A stretch of 64,000 nucleotides of DNA from Kribbella flavida DSM 17836 (lineage in GTDB: Bacteria; Actinomycetota; Actinomycetes; Propionibacteriales; Kribbellaceae): contig NC_013729.1 of NCBI RefSeq assembly GCF_000024345.1, positions 6,262,001 through 6,326,000 of the forward strand, read 5' to 3'. The position numbers and the translations under genes were made by a program. Shown one piece after another: positions 57,691-64,000 of the stretch (position 1 is the first letter of the stretch; each line of letters opens with the position of its first letter). Under the pieces are notes generated by a model, which saw nothing but the letters and a program-made list of their open reading frames with translations, was not told the origin of the DNA and ran no database searches.

Positions 57691-59115
57691 ATGGAAACGA
57701 CCGAATACGACCTGATCGTGCTGGGTGCCGGGGCCGTGGGTGAGAACGCGGCCGACCGGGCCGTGCGGGGTGGACTGAGCGCCGTCCTGGTCGAGCACGA
57801 GCTGGTCGGCGGCGAGTGCTCGTACTGGGCCTGCATGCCGTCGAAGGCGCTGCTCCGGCCGGCCCAGGCGCTGCGGGCGGCCCAGGCGGTCGCCGGCGCC
57901 GCGCAGGCGGTCACCGGGACGCTCGACGTCCAGGCGGTGCTGGAACGGCGCAACTCGTTCACCAGCAACTGGAAGGACGACGGCCAGGTCGAGTGGGTCG
58001 AGGGAGCCGGCATCTCCCTGGTTCGCGGGCACGCCCGGTTCAGCGGCCCCAAAGAGGTGACCGTCACCGACTCCGACGGCACCACCACGCTGCTCAGGGC
58101 CCGGCACGCGGTGGTCGTCGCCACCGGCTCCGACCCGGTCGTGCCGGACATCGACGGGCTGCGTGAGGCGAACCCCTGGACCAGCCGGGAGGCCACCAGC
58201 GCCAAGTCTGCGCCCGGCCGGCTGGCGATCATCGGCGGCGGGGTCGTCGCCGCCGAGATGGCGACCGCGTACGCCGGCTTCGGCACCGAGGTGACGCTGA
58301 TCTCGCGCGGCAAGCTGCTGAGCCAGCAGGAGCCGTTCGCGGGCGAGATGGTCGCCGACGCGCTGCGCGACCTGGGCGCGACCGTCCTGGTCGACACCAA
58401 CACCACCCGCGTACGCCGTACCGGGGACGAGGTGGTCGTCGAGACCTCCGACGGGCAGACCGTCACCGCCGACGAGGTGCTGGTCGCGACCGGGCGCAAG
58501 CCGCGCACGGAGGACCTCGGCCTGGAGACCATCGGCCTCACCCCGGGCGATTGGCTGCCGACCGACGACACGATGCGGGTCGAGGGGTTCGACTGGCTCT
58601 ACGCCATCGGTGACGTGACCAAGCGGGCGCTGCTCACCCACCAGGGCAAGTACCAGGCCCGCGCGGCCGGCGACGTCATCGCAGCCCGGGCAACAGGCAG
58701 CACGGTGTCGGACCAGCCGTGGGGCGTGCACGTGGCCACCGCCGACCACGAGGCCGTGCCGCAGGTGACGTTCACCGACCCCGAAGTCGCCTCCGTCGGG
58801 CTGACCGACGAGGCCGCCCGCGCCGCCGGGTACGACGTCCGCACGGTCGACTACGAGATCGGCAACGTGGCCGGGGCGAGCGTCCGGGCCGACGGGTACA
58901 CCGGTAAAGCCCGGATGGTCGTCGACGAGCAGCGCAAGGTGGTGCTCGGCGCCACCTTCGTCGGCCCGGAGGTCAGCGACCTGCTGCAGGCGGCCACCTT
59001 CGCCGTCGTCGGGCAGATCCCGCTCGACCGCCTCTGGCACGCCGTCCCGGCGTACCCGACGGTGAACGAGATCTGGCTGCGCCTGCTGGAGACCTACGGC
59101 CGCCCGACTCCCTGA
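57691..59115 (+). CDS. Pyridine nucleotide-disulfide oxidoreductase (Lpd/MerA-like)
   Basis: 474 residues, dihydrolipoamide dehydrogenase-like. FAD motif LIVLGAGAVGENAADRA (residues 8-24), redox-active disulfide GGECSYWACMPSK (Cys pair about 42/47), NAD(P) motif LAIIGGGVVAAEMATAYAGFG (about 180-200), FAD motif IGDVTKRALLTHQGKYQ, and the C-terminal active-site HAVPAYPTVNEIW with the catalytic His. Probable NAD(P)H:disulfide/quinone reductase or dihydrolipoyl dehydrogenase; without the 2-oxoacid dehydrogenase genes nearby the lipoamide role is not established. ATG 57691 has GGAG 10 nt upstream. Confidence 0.92.
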   Translation: METTEYDLIVLGAGAVGENAADRAVRGGLSAVLVEHELVGGECSYWACMPSKALLRPAQALRAAQAVAGAAQAVTGTLDVQAVLERRNSFTSNWKDDGQVEWVEGAGISLVRGHARFSGPKEVTVTDSDGTTTLLRARHAVVVATGSDPVVPDIDGLREANPWTSREATSAKSAPGRLAIIGGGVVAAEMATAYAGFGTEVTLISRGKLLSQQEPFAGEMVADALRDLGATVLVDTNTTRVRRTGDEVVVETSDGQTVTADEVLVATGRKPRTEDLGLETIGLTPGDWLPTDDTMRVEGFDWLYAIGDVTKRALLTHQGKYQARAAGDVIAARATGSTVSDQPWGVHVATADHEAVPQVTFTDPEVASVGLTDEAARAAGYDVRTVDYEIGNVAGASVRADGYTGKARMVVDEQRKVVLGATFVGPEVSDLLQAATFAVVGQIPLDRLWHAVPAYPTVNEIWLRLLETYGRPTP

Positions 59116-59136
59116 GCCGGGCTGGGACGAGCCGGC

Positions 59137-59775
59137 CTACTGCGCGGGGTCGGCCTTGGTCCGGGCTGCGTGGGCGCGGACCTTCGCACGGTTGCCGCAG
59201 GTGGCCATCGAGCACCAGCGGCGGCGGCCGCGCGGGTCGAGGAAGAGCCAGCCGCACCCGTCGCCCGGGCACTCCCGGACGTGGGTGCGGGACGGCCCGG
59301 TGAGCAGGTCGGCGGACAGCAGGGCCAGCTGGTCCAGCGGCAGGTTCAGGTCCTCCGGCAGGTCCCAGGTGGCGGCCAGGCCGTGCAGGGTGGGCAGCGG
59401 CAGCAGCCGCCGGTGCCCGGCAGCCCGCGCGATCACCCGCTGCACGGCGTCGAACGACGACGTCGCCGAGGTGTCGGTGAGTACGTCGTACAGGTCGGCG
59501 CGGAACTCCAGCGCGGCCTCGAACCGCCGGGCCGCGTCGGTGGGCCGGCCCGCGGCCTGCTCGATCAGCCGGAAGACCCCGGCGTCGGAGAGCAGGCCGA
59601 CGTAGCCCGACCAGATCACCAGCGTCTCGAAGCTGGTCAGCCACTCGGAGCGGGCCGGCCCGCGGCCGGTCCACTCGGAGCGGGTGTTGAGAAAGTCCAG
59701 GACGGGGTCCGCGCCGACCGGCTTGGGCAGCACGACGCCCTGGACGAGCTCGAGGTGGGACGGCAGCGCGGACAT
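59137..59775 (-). CDS. CGNR zinc-finger / ABATE-domain protein
   Basis: 212 residues. N-terminal ABATE domain (VLDFLNTRSEWTGRGPARSEWLTSFETLVIWSG read in parts) and the C-terminal CGNR zinc finger RECPGDGCGWLFLD plus RRRWCSMATCGNRAKVRAH, with four Cys for zinc and the CGNR tetrad that names the family. Predicted stress-responsive transcription factor of the actinobacterial ABATE-CGNR type; its targets are unknown. ATG 59775. Converges on the flavoprotein. Confidence 0.9.
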   Translation of the reverse strand: MSALPSHLELVQGVVLPKPVGADPVLDFLNTRSEWTGRGPARSEWLTSFETLVIWSGYVGLLSDAGVFRLIEQAAGRPTDAARRFEAALEFRADLYDVLTDTSATSSFDAVQRVIARAAGHRRLLPLPTLHGLAATWDLPEDLNLPLDQLALLSADLLTGPSRTHVRECPGDGCGWLFLDPRGRRRWCSMATCGNRAKVRAHAARTKADPAQ

Positions 59776-59779
59776 CGGG

Positions 59780-60730
59780 TCAGCGGGGTGTCTGCTGCGG
59801 GGTCGGCACCGGGAGGCTGACGTTGCCGTTCTGCGGGATCACCATGAACTGGATCTTGCCCGACTCGATCGCGGTTTTCAGCAGGTAGCCGTTCGCGCCG
59901 AGCATCGCGACCTGCTGCCGGACCGACTGCAGCTCGACGTTGACCTGCTGGTTCTTCTGCTCCTGGGCCTGCTTGGCCAGCTCGGCGCGCTGCTTGGCCT
60001 CCAGCCCGTCGATGATGCCCTTGTCCAGCGGCGTCGGCTTCTGGATCGTGAACGACAGCTCGCCGCAGGCGTTGTTGCCGGTGTACGACGGCCCGCAGAA
60101 GTAGTCGCCGCCGACGGCGGCCGGCAGCAGCCGGGTGAACTCCTTGGCCGCGGCGGTCTGGAAGGCGGACTTCTTCGCCTCGTTGTTGTAGAGCTCGGCC
60201 CAGTTGTAGTTCGTGCCGACCGCGACCAGCGCCCGGTCGATCTGCGGCCGGAAGTACGACTGCAGCATCGCGTTCCAGCCGCGGTCCTCGAACGCCTCGG
60301 TCTTCAGCCCGATCCGCTCGTGGAACGACTGCAGCACGGCCTGCTCGCGGTTCAGCGTGAAGTAGACCTGGACCCGGACACCGAGCCGCACGTTGTCCTT
60401 GCTGACGACGGTCACCTCGTCGGCGTCGTCGGTGTCCGCGCCGGCGCCGCCGATGATGTACGAGCGCTGGTCGATCGGGTAGCTGTACACGGTGTCGCCG
60501 GGGCCGATCAGCTTGTTCGTCGCCCCCGGCGGGATGACCGACTTGAACTTCTTGTCCTCGACCACGCCACCGCCGTAGTGCAGACCGATCTTGTTCGCGG
60601 CGGTGTCGGCGAAGTTGAACAGGTTGGCCAGCACGATGATCAGCAGCACGACCAGGATCGCCCCGCCGATCAGTTTGCCCTTGACGCCGCCCTTCGACGT
60701 GTTCCCCGTCACGGTCCCCAGCTTTGCCAT
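59780..60730 (-). CDS. SPFH/band-7-like membrane protein
   Basis: 316 residues. One N-terminal membrane helix (KLIGGAILVVLLIIVLANLF, about 16-35), then an SPFH domain (SVIPPGATNKLIGPGDTVYSYPIDQRSYII read in parts, NVRLGVRVQVYFTLNREQAV, GWNAMLQSYFRPQIDRALVAVG, AAKEFTRLLPAAVGG) and a coiled-coil tail (GLEAKQRAELAKQAQEQKNQQV). Two Cys in the extracytoplasmic part (YFCGPSYTGNNACGE) may pair. Probably a membrane-microdomain scaffold. Its start overlaps the stop of the small membrane gene (TGATG), so the two are coupled. Confidence 0.88.
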   Translation of the reverse strand: MAKLGTVTGNTSKGGVKGKLIGGAILVVLLIIVLANLFNFADTAANKIGLHYGGGVVEDKKFKSVIPPGATNKLIGPGDTVYSYPIDQRSYIIGGAGADTDDADEVTVVSKDNVRLGVRVQVYFTLNREQAVLQSFHERIGLKTEAFEDRGWNAMLQSYFRPQIDRALVAVGTNYNWAELYNNEAKKSAFQTAAAKEFTRLLPAAVGGDYFCGPSYTGNNACGELSFTIQKPTPLDKGIIDGLEAKQRAELAKQAQEQKNQQVNVELQSVRQQVAMLGANGYLLKTAIESGKIQFMVIPQNGNVSLPVPTPQQTPR

Positions 60731-61053
60731 CAGGTGTCGAGCTCCTTGCGTTCGGTCAGCCGCCGGATGTCGGCGAGCGTCAGGTCGGCGGTGACCGCGA
60801 CGTCGCGCGGCACCGACGGATGCGAGCTGAGCGTACGCAGGCCCTGCTCGGCAGCCGCGACCGCCTTCTCGAGCGCCCGGACCTCCTGCACCAGCGCCTT
60901 GGTCTCGCCGGTCAGCTCGATCACGGACCGCTCCGCGAGGGTGGCCCGGCGGTACGACGACCAGGCGAACCAGGCGGTTCCGACGAGCAGGATCAGTACG
61001 GGCAGTCCGAGCCTCAACACCATGCCCACCATGGGACCACGACCGGCGTTCAT
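60730..61053 (-). CDS. Small membrane-anchored protein
   Basis: 107 residues. One membrane helix near the N-terminus (LRLGLPVLILLVGTAWFAW, about 14-32), then a charged helix-rich tail (SVIELTGETKALVQEVRALEKAVAAAEQGLRTLSSHP, read in parts), a likely coiled coil on one membrane face. I do not recognise the family. Start among ATG 61053, 61032 and 61023 is uncertain. Operon partner of the SPFH-like gene, so a subunit or adaptor of that scaffold is plausible. Confidence 0.65.
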   Translation of the reverse strand: MNAGRGPMVGMVLRLGLPVLILLVGTAWFAWSSYRRATLAERSVIELTGETKALVQEVRALEKAVAAAEQGLRTLSSHPSVPRDVAVTADLTLADIRRLTERKELDT

Positions 61054-61070
61054 CTGTGGGCGAAAACCGG

Positions 61071-61099
61071 TTGAACGGCCCCGGATCGCGACGTAGGTT
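61071..61099 (+). promoter_or_regulatory. Sigma-70-type promoter of the micro-ORF/structured RNA
   Basis: TTGAAC (61071-61076), a 17-bp spacer and TAGGTT (61094-61099). The predicted transcription start (about 61106) lies 7-8 nt before the extended Shine-Dalgarno sequence of the 12-codon ORF. Confidence 0.55.
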
Positions 61100-61131
61100 C
61101 GGAGTACACGCGAAGGGAGGTGGTCCAACGC

Positions 61132-61170
61132 ATGAATTGCTATCGGACTCGTGAGGTGGCGGCGGGCTGA
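61132..61170 (+). CDS. 12-codon micro-ORF with an extended Shine-Dalgarno sequence
   Basis: Encodes MNCYRTREVAAG and stops at TGA 61168. The upstream AAGGGAGGTGGTCC (61113-61126) can pair along all 14 bases with the 3' tail of 16S rRNA (two G-U pairs), far beyond a normal ribosome-binding site; GGAGG is 11 nt from the ATG. The peptide is too short for a fold, and contains Cys, Tyr and two Arg. It could be a leader peptide whose translation controls the structured RNA behind it, or a ribosome-loading element. I do not know a described family that this belongs to. No + strand gene follows for 0.9 kb. Confidence 0.5.
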   Translation: MNCYRTREVAAG

Positions 61171-61309
61171 CCGCCAACCACTAGTTAGTGGGCATGTGGT
61201 CGGCCAATCCAACGCCGCCACCGGGCCCGCAGGCAGCCAGGAAAGTCCGCCTGGCCCGGAGTTCGGCCACCCGGTCGTGTCTTCGGAAGTGTCTGCGGGT
61301 CTCTTTTTT
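61155..61309 (+). ncRNA. Structured RNA with hairpins and a U-tract terminator
   Basis: The 3' end of the micro-ORF folds into a stem GGTGGCGG (61155-61162) with CCGCCAACC (61171-61179), enclosing the stop codon. Next comes CCACT-AGTT-AGTGG (61178-61191), then a long-range stem GGGCCCGCAG (61223-61232) with CTGCGGGTCT (61293-61302; two G-U pairs) that encloses the hairpin GCCAGG/CCTGGC (61236-61241, 61250-61255; loop AAAGTCCG). T6 at 61304-61309 directly follows: a canonical intrinsic terminator, rare in this window. With the promoter at 61071 this is an independent short transcript of about 200 nt. Hairpins were found by eye, not by folding software. Confidence 0.5.
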
Positions 61310-61323
61310 GCCCGGATTCCGGC

Positions 61324-62043
61324 TCAGGCCGGCGGGCAGTCGGGTGGGCAGTCCAGGCCGAGGGCCGTGCCGATCTCGCGCAGCTGGGCGTCGAAGTAGG
61401 CGCCGGCGTCCTCCAGCGCCCAGTGCAGCTGACCGAACACCTCCATGCAGATCAGGCCGTAGAGCCGGGTCCAGTAGGTCAGCGCCAGGTACACCGCCCC
61501 CGGCGGCATCTCGTCGAAGACGTCCGACTTCCGCCGGAGCTGCTGCACCAGCTCGGCACCGAGCTCCTCCTCCGGCGGGCTGGCGAACGGCTGCTGCCGG
61601 TACACCTGCGCGACCAGGTCCTTGAACACGGCCCCGAACCGCATCGCCGCCTGGTGGCTCGGCGTCAGGTCGTGGTCGTCGGCGTGCGGGTTCGGGACCG
61701 GCGCACCGAACAGCAGGCCGAACTCGGCCGGGTGGTCCAGCGCCCACGTCCGCAGTCCACCCGCGACCAGGAACAGCTGCTCCCCCAGATCCGCGCCGGT
61801 GTCGCGCACCGCGACCAGGTACGCCGTCAGCTCGTCGTACAGGTCGGCGACGACGGCGGCGATCAGGTCGTCGTGGCTCGCGAAGTACCGGTACAGGGCG
61901 GGCGCGGTGAGGCCGAGCTCGCGAGCGACGGCGCGCAGACCGACCGCGGCGGCGCCGCCTTCGACCAGCAGTCCGCGGGCGGCCGCCTTGATCTCCGCGA
62001 CCGTCGCCGCCCGCTGCCGGTCGCGCCGGGTGCTGGTCTCCAC
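61324..62043 (-). CDS. TetR/AcrR family regulator
   Basis: 239 residues. HTH TVAEIKAAARGLLVEGGAAAVGLRAVARELGLTAPALYRYFASHDDL (read in parts; recognition LTAPALYRYFASHDD) and a C-terminal TetR_C-type domain (LTYWTRLYGLICMEVFGQLHWAL). GTG 62043 has GGAAGG 5 nt upstream. The 35-bp perfect palindrome at 62082-62116, about 40 bp upstream, is its evident operator, shared with the divergent MMPL transporter gene. Probable drug- or lipid-responsive repressor of that transporter. Confidence 0.94.
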   Translation of the reverse strand: METSTRRDRQRAATVAEIKAAARGLLVEGGAAAVGLRAVARELGLTAPALYRYFASHDDLIAAVVADLYDELTAYLVAVRDTGADLGEQLFLVAGGLRTWALDHPAEFGLLFGAPVPNPHADDHDLTPSHQAAMRFGAVFKDLVAQVYRQQPFASPPEEELGAELVQQLRRKSDVFDEMPPGAVYLALTYWTRLYGLICMEVFGQLHWALEDAGAYFDAQLREIGTALGLDCPPDCPPA

Positions 62044-62054
62044 ACTCACCTTCC

Positions 62055-62116
62055 TTGACAACGAACTGGGCTCGCCGTCTAGAGTGAACACCGTTAACAG
62101 TTAACGGTGTTCACTC
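62055..62116. promoter_or_regulatory. MMPL promoter overlapped by a 35-bp perfect TetR operator
   Basis: GAGTGAACACCGTTAAC (62082-62098) and its exact reverse complement (62100-62116) flank a single A. On the + strand TTGACA (62055-62060) and TCTAGA (62078-62083), 17 bp apart, form a promoter whose -10 touches the operator. Binding would block the MMPL gene and, from the other side, the TetR gene. Confidence 0.85.
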
Positions 62117-62155
62117 CGGCGACCACTGTTCAGGTTACGCCCTCGGGAGGGGAAC

Positions 62156-64000
62156 GTGTTCGAGACGCTCGGCCGGTTCAGCTACCGGCGCCGCCGCCTG
62201 GTCCTCGCCCTCACCGGGGTGTTCGTGCTCGCCGCCGTGGTGTGGGGCACCGGCGTGTTCGGGTCGCTGTCCAACGGTGGGTTCGAGGCGCCGGACACCG
62301 AGGCGGCCCGGGCGGTGCGGACCGTCGAGCAAACCGTCGGCCGGACCGGCACCGACGTGATCGTGCTCTACCGCAGCGACACGCGGACCGTCGCCGACCC
62401 GGCGTTCCGGCACAGCGTCGAGAACCACCTGGCCGGCTTGCCCCGCGAGCAGGTGGTCGGCGTCGCGACATACTGGACGACCCGCTCCCCCGCCTTCGTC
62501 GCCAAGGACCGGCACGCCACGTACGCCGTGCTGACGCTGGCCGGCGCCGATCCCGAGCAGCGGCTGAGCGCCTACCACCGGATCGCGGACCAGGTGCGGC
62601 AGTCGCCGCCCGGCCTGGACGTCCGGGTGGGCGGCGAGATCGCGGTCTTCGACGAGGTGAACACCCAGACCGAGCACGACATCGTGCAGGCCGAGACGAT
62701 CTCGCTGCCGATCGTGCTCGTGCTGCTGGTGGTGGTCTTCGGCGGCCTGGTGGCGGCCGGCCTGCCGCTGTTCGTCGGCGGGCTGGCGATCCTCGGCGCG
62801 TTCGTGGTGCTGCGCGGGCTGAGCCTGGTGACCGACGTGTCGATCTTCTCGGTCAACATCGTCACGATGATCGGGCTCGGGCTGGCGATCGACTACGCGT
62901 TGTTCATCGTCACCCGGTTCCGGGAGCAGTTGGCGGCCGGCGACGACGTGCAGGCCGCGCTGGCCACCACGATGCGCACGGCCGGCCGGACCGTCGCGTT
63001 CTCCGGCGTCACCGTCGGTGTCGCGATCTCCAGCCTGGCGCTGTTCCCGGTGATGTTCCTGCGCTCGATGGCGTACGGCGGCGTCGCGGCCGTGGCGGTC
63101 GCGATGGTTGCCGCCCTCACCGCACTACCCGCCCTGCTGGCAGTGCTCGGGCACCGGGTGAACAAGCTGCGGCTGCCCTTCCTCCAGCGGCACCGCGCCG
63201 GCGCCGAGCACGGCGCCTGGTTCCGGCTTGCGCAGAACGTGATGCGCCGCCCGATCCGCTACGTCGTCGTGCTGGTGCCGCTGCTGCTATTGCTCGGAAT
63301 CCCCTTCCTGGACGCGCAACTGGGCGGCGTGGACCATCGCGCCCTGCCGGCCGGCGCGACCAGTCGCACCGTGACGGAGACCCTGCAGCGCGACTTCGCC
63401 GGGGCGAGTGGTTCCGACGTGCTGGTCGCGGTGCGGTTCGACGCGCCCCCGGCCGATCCGCAGGCCGCGCTCGCGCCGTACGTGGCAGCGCTGCAGCAGG
63501 TCCGTGACGTCGATGCCGTCCGGGTCGGCGGTTTCAAGGACGGCGTCGCGTCCGTGCTGGTGCACACGCCGTACACCGCGCAGGAGTTGCCCGCGCGTGA
63601 CGTGGTGAAGGATGTCCGCGCCGTCGCGGCCCCGCCGGGTACGTCGGTCGAGGTCGGCGGCGAGACGGCGGCTTTGCTGGACCTGCTGCAGGTGCTGGCG
63701 GAACGGGTGCCGTGGATGGCCGGGTTCGTCGTGCTGATCACGTTCGCGCTGCTGTTCGTTGCCTTCGGCTCCATCGTGCTGCCGGCCAAGGCGCTGCTGA
63801 TGAACGTGCTCTCGCTGTCCGCGTCGTTCGGCGCGATGGTGTGGATCTTCCAGGACGGCAACCTGGCCGGCCTGCTGGACTTCACCCCGGCCGGCTTCCT
63901 GGACGCCACCAACCCGGTGCTGCTGTTCGCGGTCCTGTTCGGGTTGTCGATGGACTACGAGGTGTTCCTGCTCAGCCGGATCCGCGAGGAGTACGACCGC
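62156..64000 (+). CDS. MMPL family transporter (3' end beyond window)
   Basis: About 615 codons are visible. RND-type transporter of the MmpL group: N-terminal membrane helix (LVLALTGVFVLAAVVW), a first extracytoplasmic domain (about 35-175), six helices including LPIVLVLLVVVFGGLVAAGL and the proton-relay motif GLGLAIDYALFIVTRFRE, an intracellular loop, a second extracytoplasmic domain, then the second repeat ending at the window edge in LFGLSMDYEVFLLSRIREEYD with its own Asp-Tyr pair. Exports lipids, siderophores or drugs. GTG 62156 has GGGAGG upstream. Controlled by the divergent TetR gene through the 35-bp operator. Confidence 0.94.
   Translation, partial: MFETLGRFSYRRRRLVLALTGVFVLAAVVWGTGVFGSLSNGGFEAPDTEAARAVRTVEQTVGRTGTDVIVLYRSDTRTVADPAFRHSVENHLAGLPREQVVGVATYWTTRSPAFVAKDRHATYAVLTLAGADPEQRLSAYHRIADQVRQSPPGLDVRVGGEIAVFDEVNTQTEHDIVQAETISLPIVLVLLVVVFGGLVAAGLPLFVGGLAILGAFVVLRGLSLVTDVSIFSVNIVTMIGLGLAIDYALFIVTRFREQLAAGDDVQAALATTMRTAGRTVAFSGVTVGVAISSLALFPVMFLRSMAYGGVAAVAVAMVAALTALPALLAVLGHRVNKLRLPFLQRHRAGAEHGAWFRLAQNVMRRPIRYVVVLVPLLLLLGIPFLDAQLGGVDHRALPAGATSRTVTETLQRDFAGASGSDVLVAVRFDAPPADPQAALAPYVAALQQVRDVDAVRVGGFKDGVASVLVHTPYTAQELPARDVVKDVRAVAAPPGTSVEVGGETAALLDLLQVLAERVPWMAGFVVLITFALLFVAFGSIVLPAKALLMNVLSLSASFGAMVWIFQDGNLAGLLDFTPAGFLDATNPVLLFAVLFGLSMDYEVFLLSRIREEYDR

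Noticed and set aside
61238..61249. RNase P RNA (GGAAAGTCCG motif)
   Set aside because: Only ten bases match the conserved RNase P segment, and the 270-nt gap is too short for the full RNA; the bases form a hairpin loop of a different structure.

Overview
The window is very GC-rich and gene-dense, with short intergenic gaps, many ATGA/GTGA start-stop overlaps, several apparently leaderless genes and hairpin terminators mostly lacking U-tracts. Its regulators and enzymes (DtxR/IdeR repressor, ECF42-type sigma factor with a YCII partner, CGNR zinc finger, TIGR03086 protein, MMPL and LCP proteins) are those of a soil actinomycete. The gene styles suggest Nocardioidaceae, perhaps Kribbella; that placement is inferred from recalled family distributions, not from a search. 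I see no rRNA, tRNA, CRISPR array, insertion sequence or prophage.

Layout. 1-3.2 kb: a fused alpha-beta glycyl-tRNA synthetase (cut by the window edge) and a superoxide dismutase behind a MerR/SoxR-like promoter. 3.2-7.1 kb: a secreted protein, then an ECF42 sigma unit (sigma factor, divergent YCII protein, downstream alpha/beta hydrolase and YdeI/OmdA protein) with two matching candidate sigma promoters. 7.1-18.5 kb: an LCP cell-wall ligase, a drug-type ABC exporter with TetR regulator, an SDR, a methyltransferase, a GntR-TetR hybrid regulator facing a flavin monooxygenase, and an HhH-GPD repair protein. 18.5-22.5 kb: a siderophore uptake operon under an IdeR-type iron box. 22.5-27.6 kb: a PadR-controlled dienoyl-CoA-reductase-like enzyme, a KhtTU-like cation/proton antiporter and a second YdeI protein. 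27.7-30.2 kb: an alkylation-repair operon. 30.4-36.1 kb: SDR, LLM oxidoreductase, and LacI with a secreted six-hairpin glycosidase.

36.1-36.5 kb is an intergenic stretch with two strong terminators, a perfect palindrome and a cluster of four DnaA-box-like sequences. 36.5-40.4 kb: a five-gene Ytr-like ABC operon led by a small GntR protein. 40.4-42.4 kb: an SPFH / ribbon-helix-helix / GPP34 operon. 42.5-44.6 kb: pabB-pabC. 44.9-48 kb: methyltransferase, the IdeR repressor that probably acts on the iron box 23 kb away, and photolyase. 48-50.4 kb: a second GntR-ABC operon. 50.4-54.4 kb: an amino-sugar catabolic operon (ROK kinase, NagA, PfkB kinase, class II aldolase) without a visible deaminase/isomerase. 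54.5-59.8 kb: TetR, a hotdog-like protein, a secreted beta-rich protein, a flavoprotein disulfide reductase and a CGNR protein. 59.8-61.05 kb: an SPFH-like protein with a small membrane partner. 61.07-61.31 kb holds the most unusual element: a promoter, a 12-codon ORF with a Shine-Dalgarno sequence that can pair along about 14 nt with the 16S rRNA tail, hairpins, and a U-tract terminator. 61.3-64 kb: TetR and an MMPL transporter (cut by the right edge) sharing a 35-bp perfect palindromic operator.

Shared themes are stress response (SOD, alkylation and UV repair, ECF42 unit), iron homeostasis, envelope/drug export through several ABC and MMPL systems, and local autoregulated regulators whose operators are readable as dyads.
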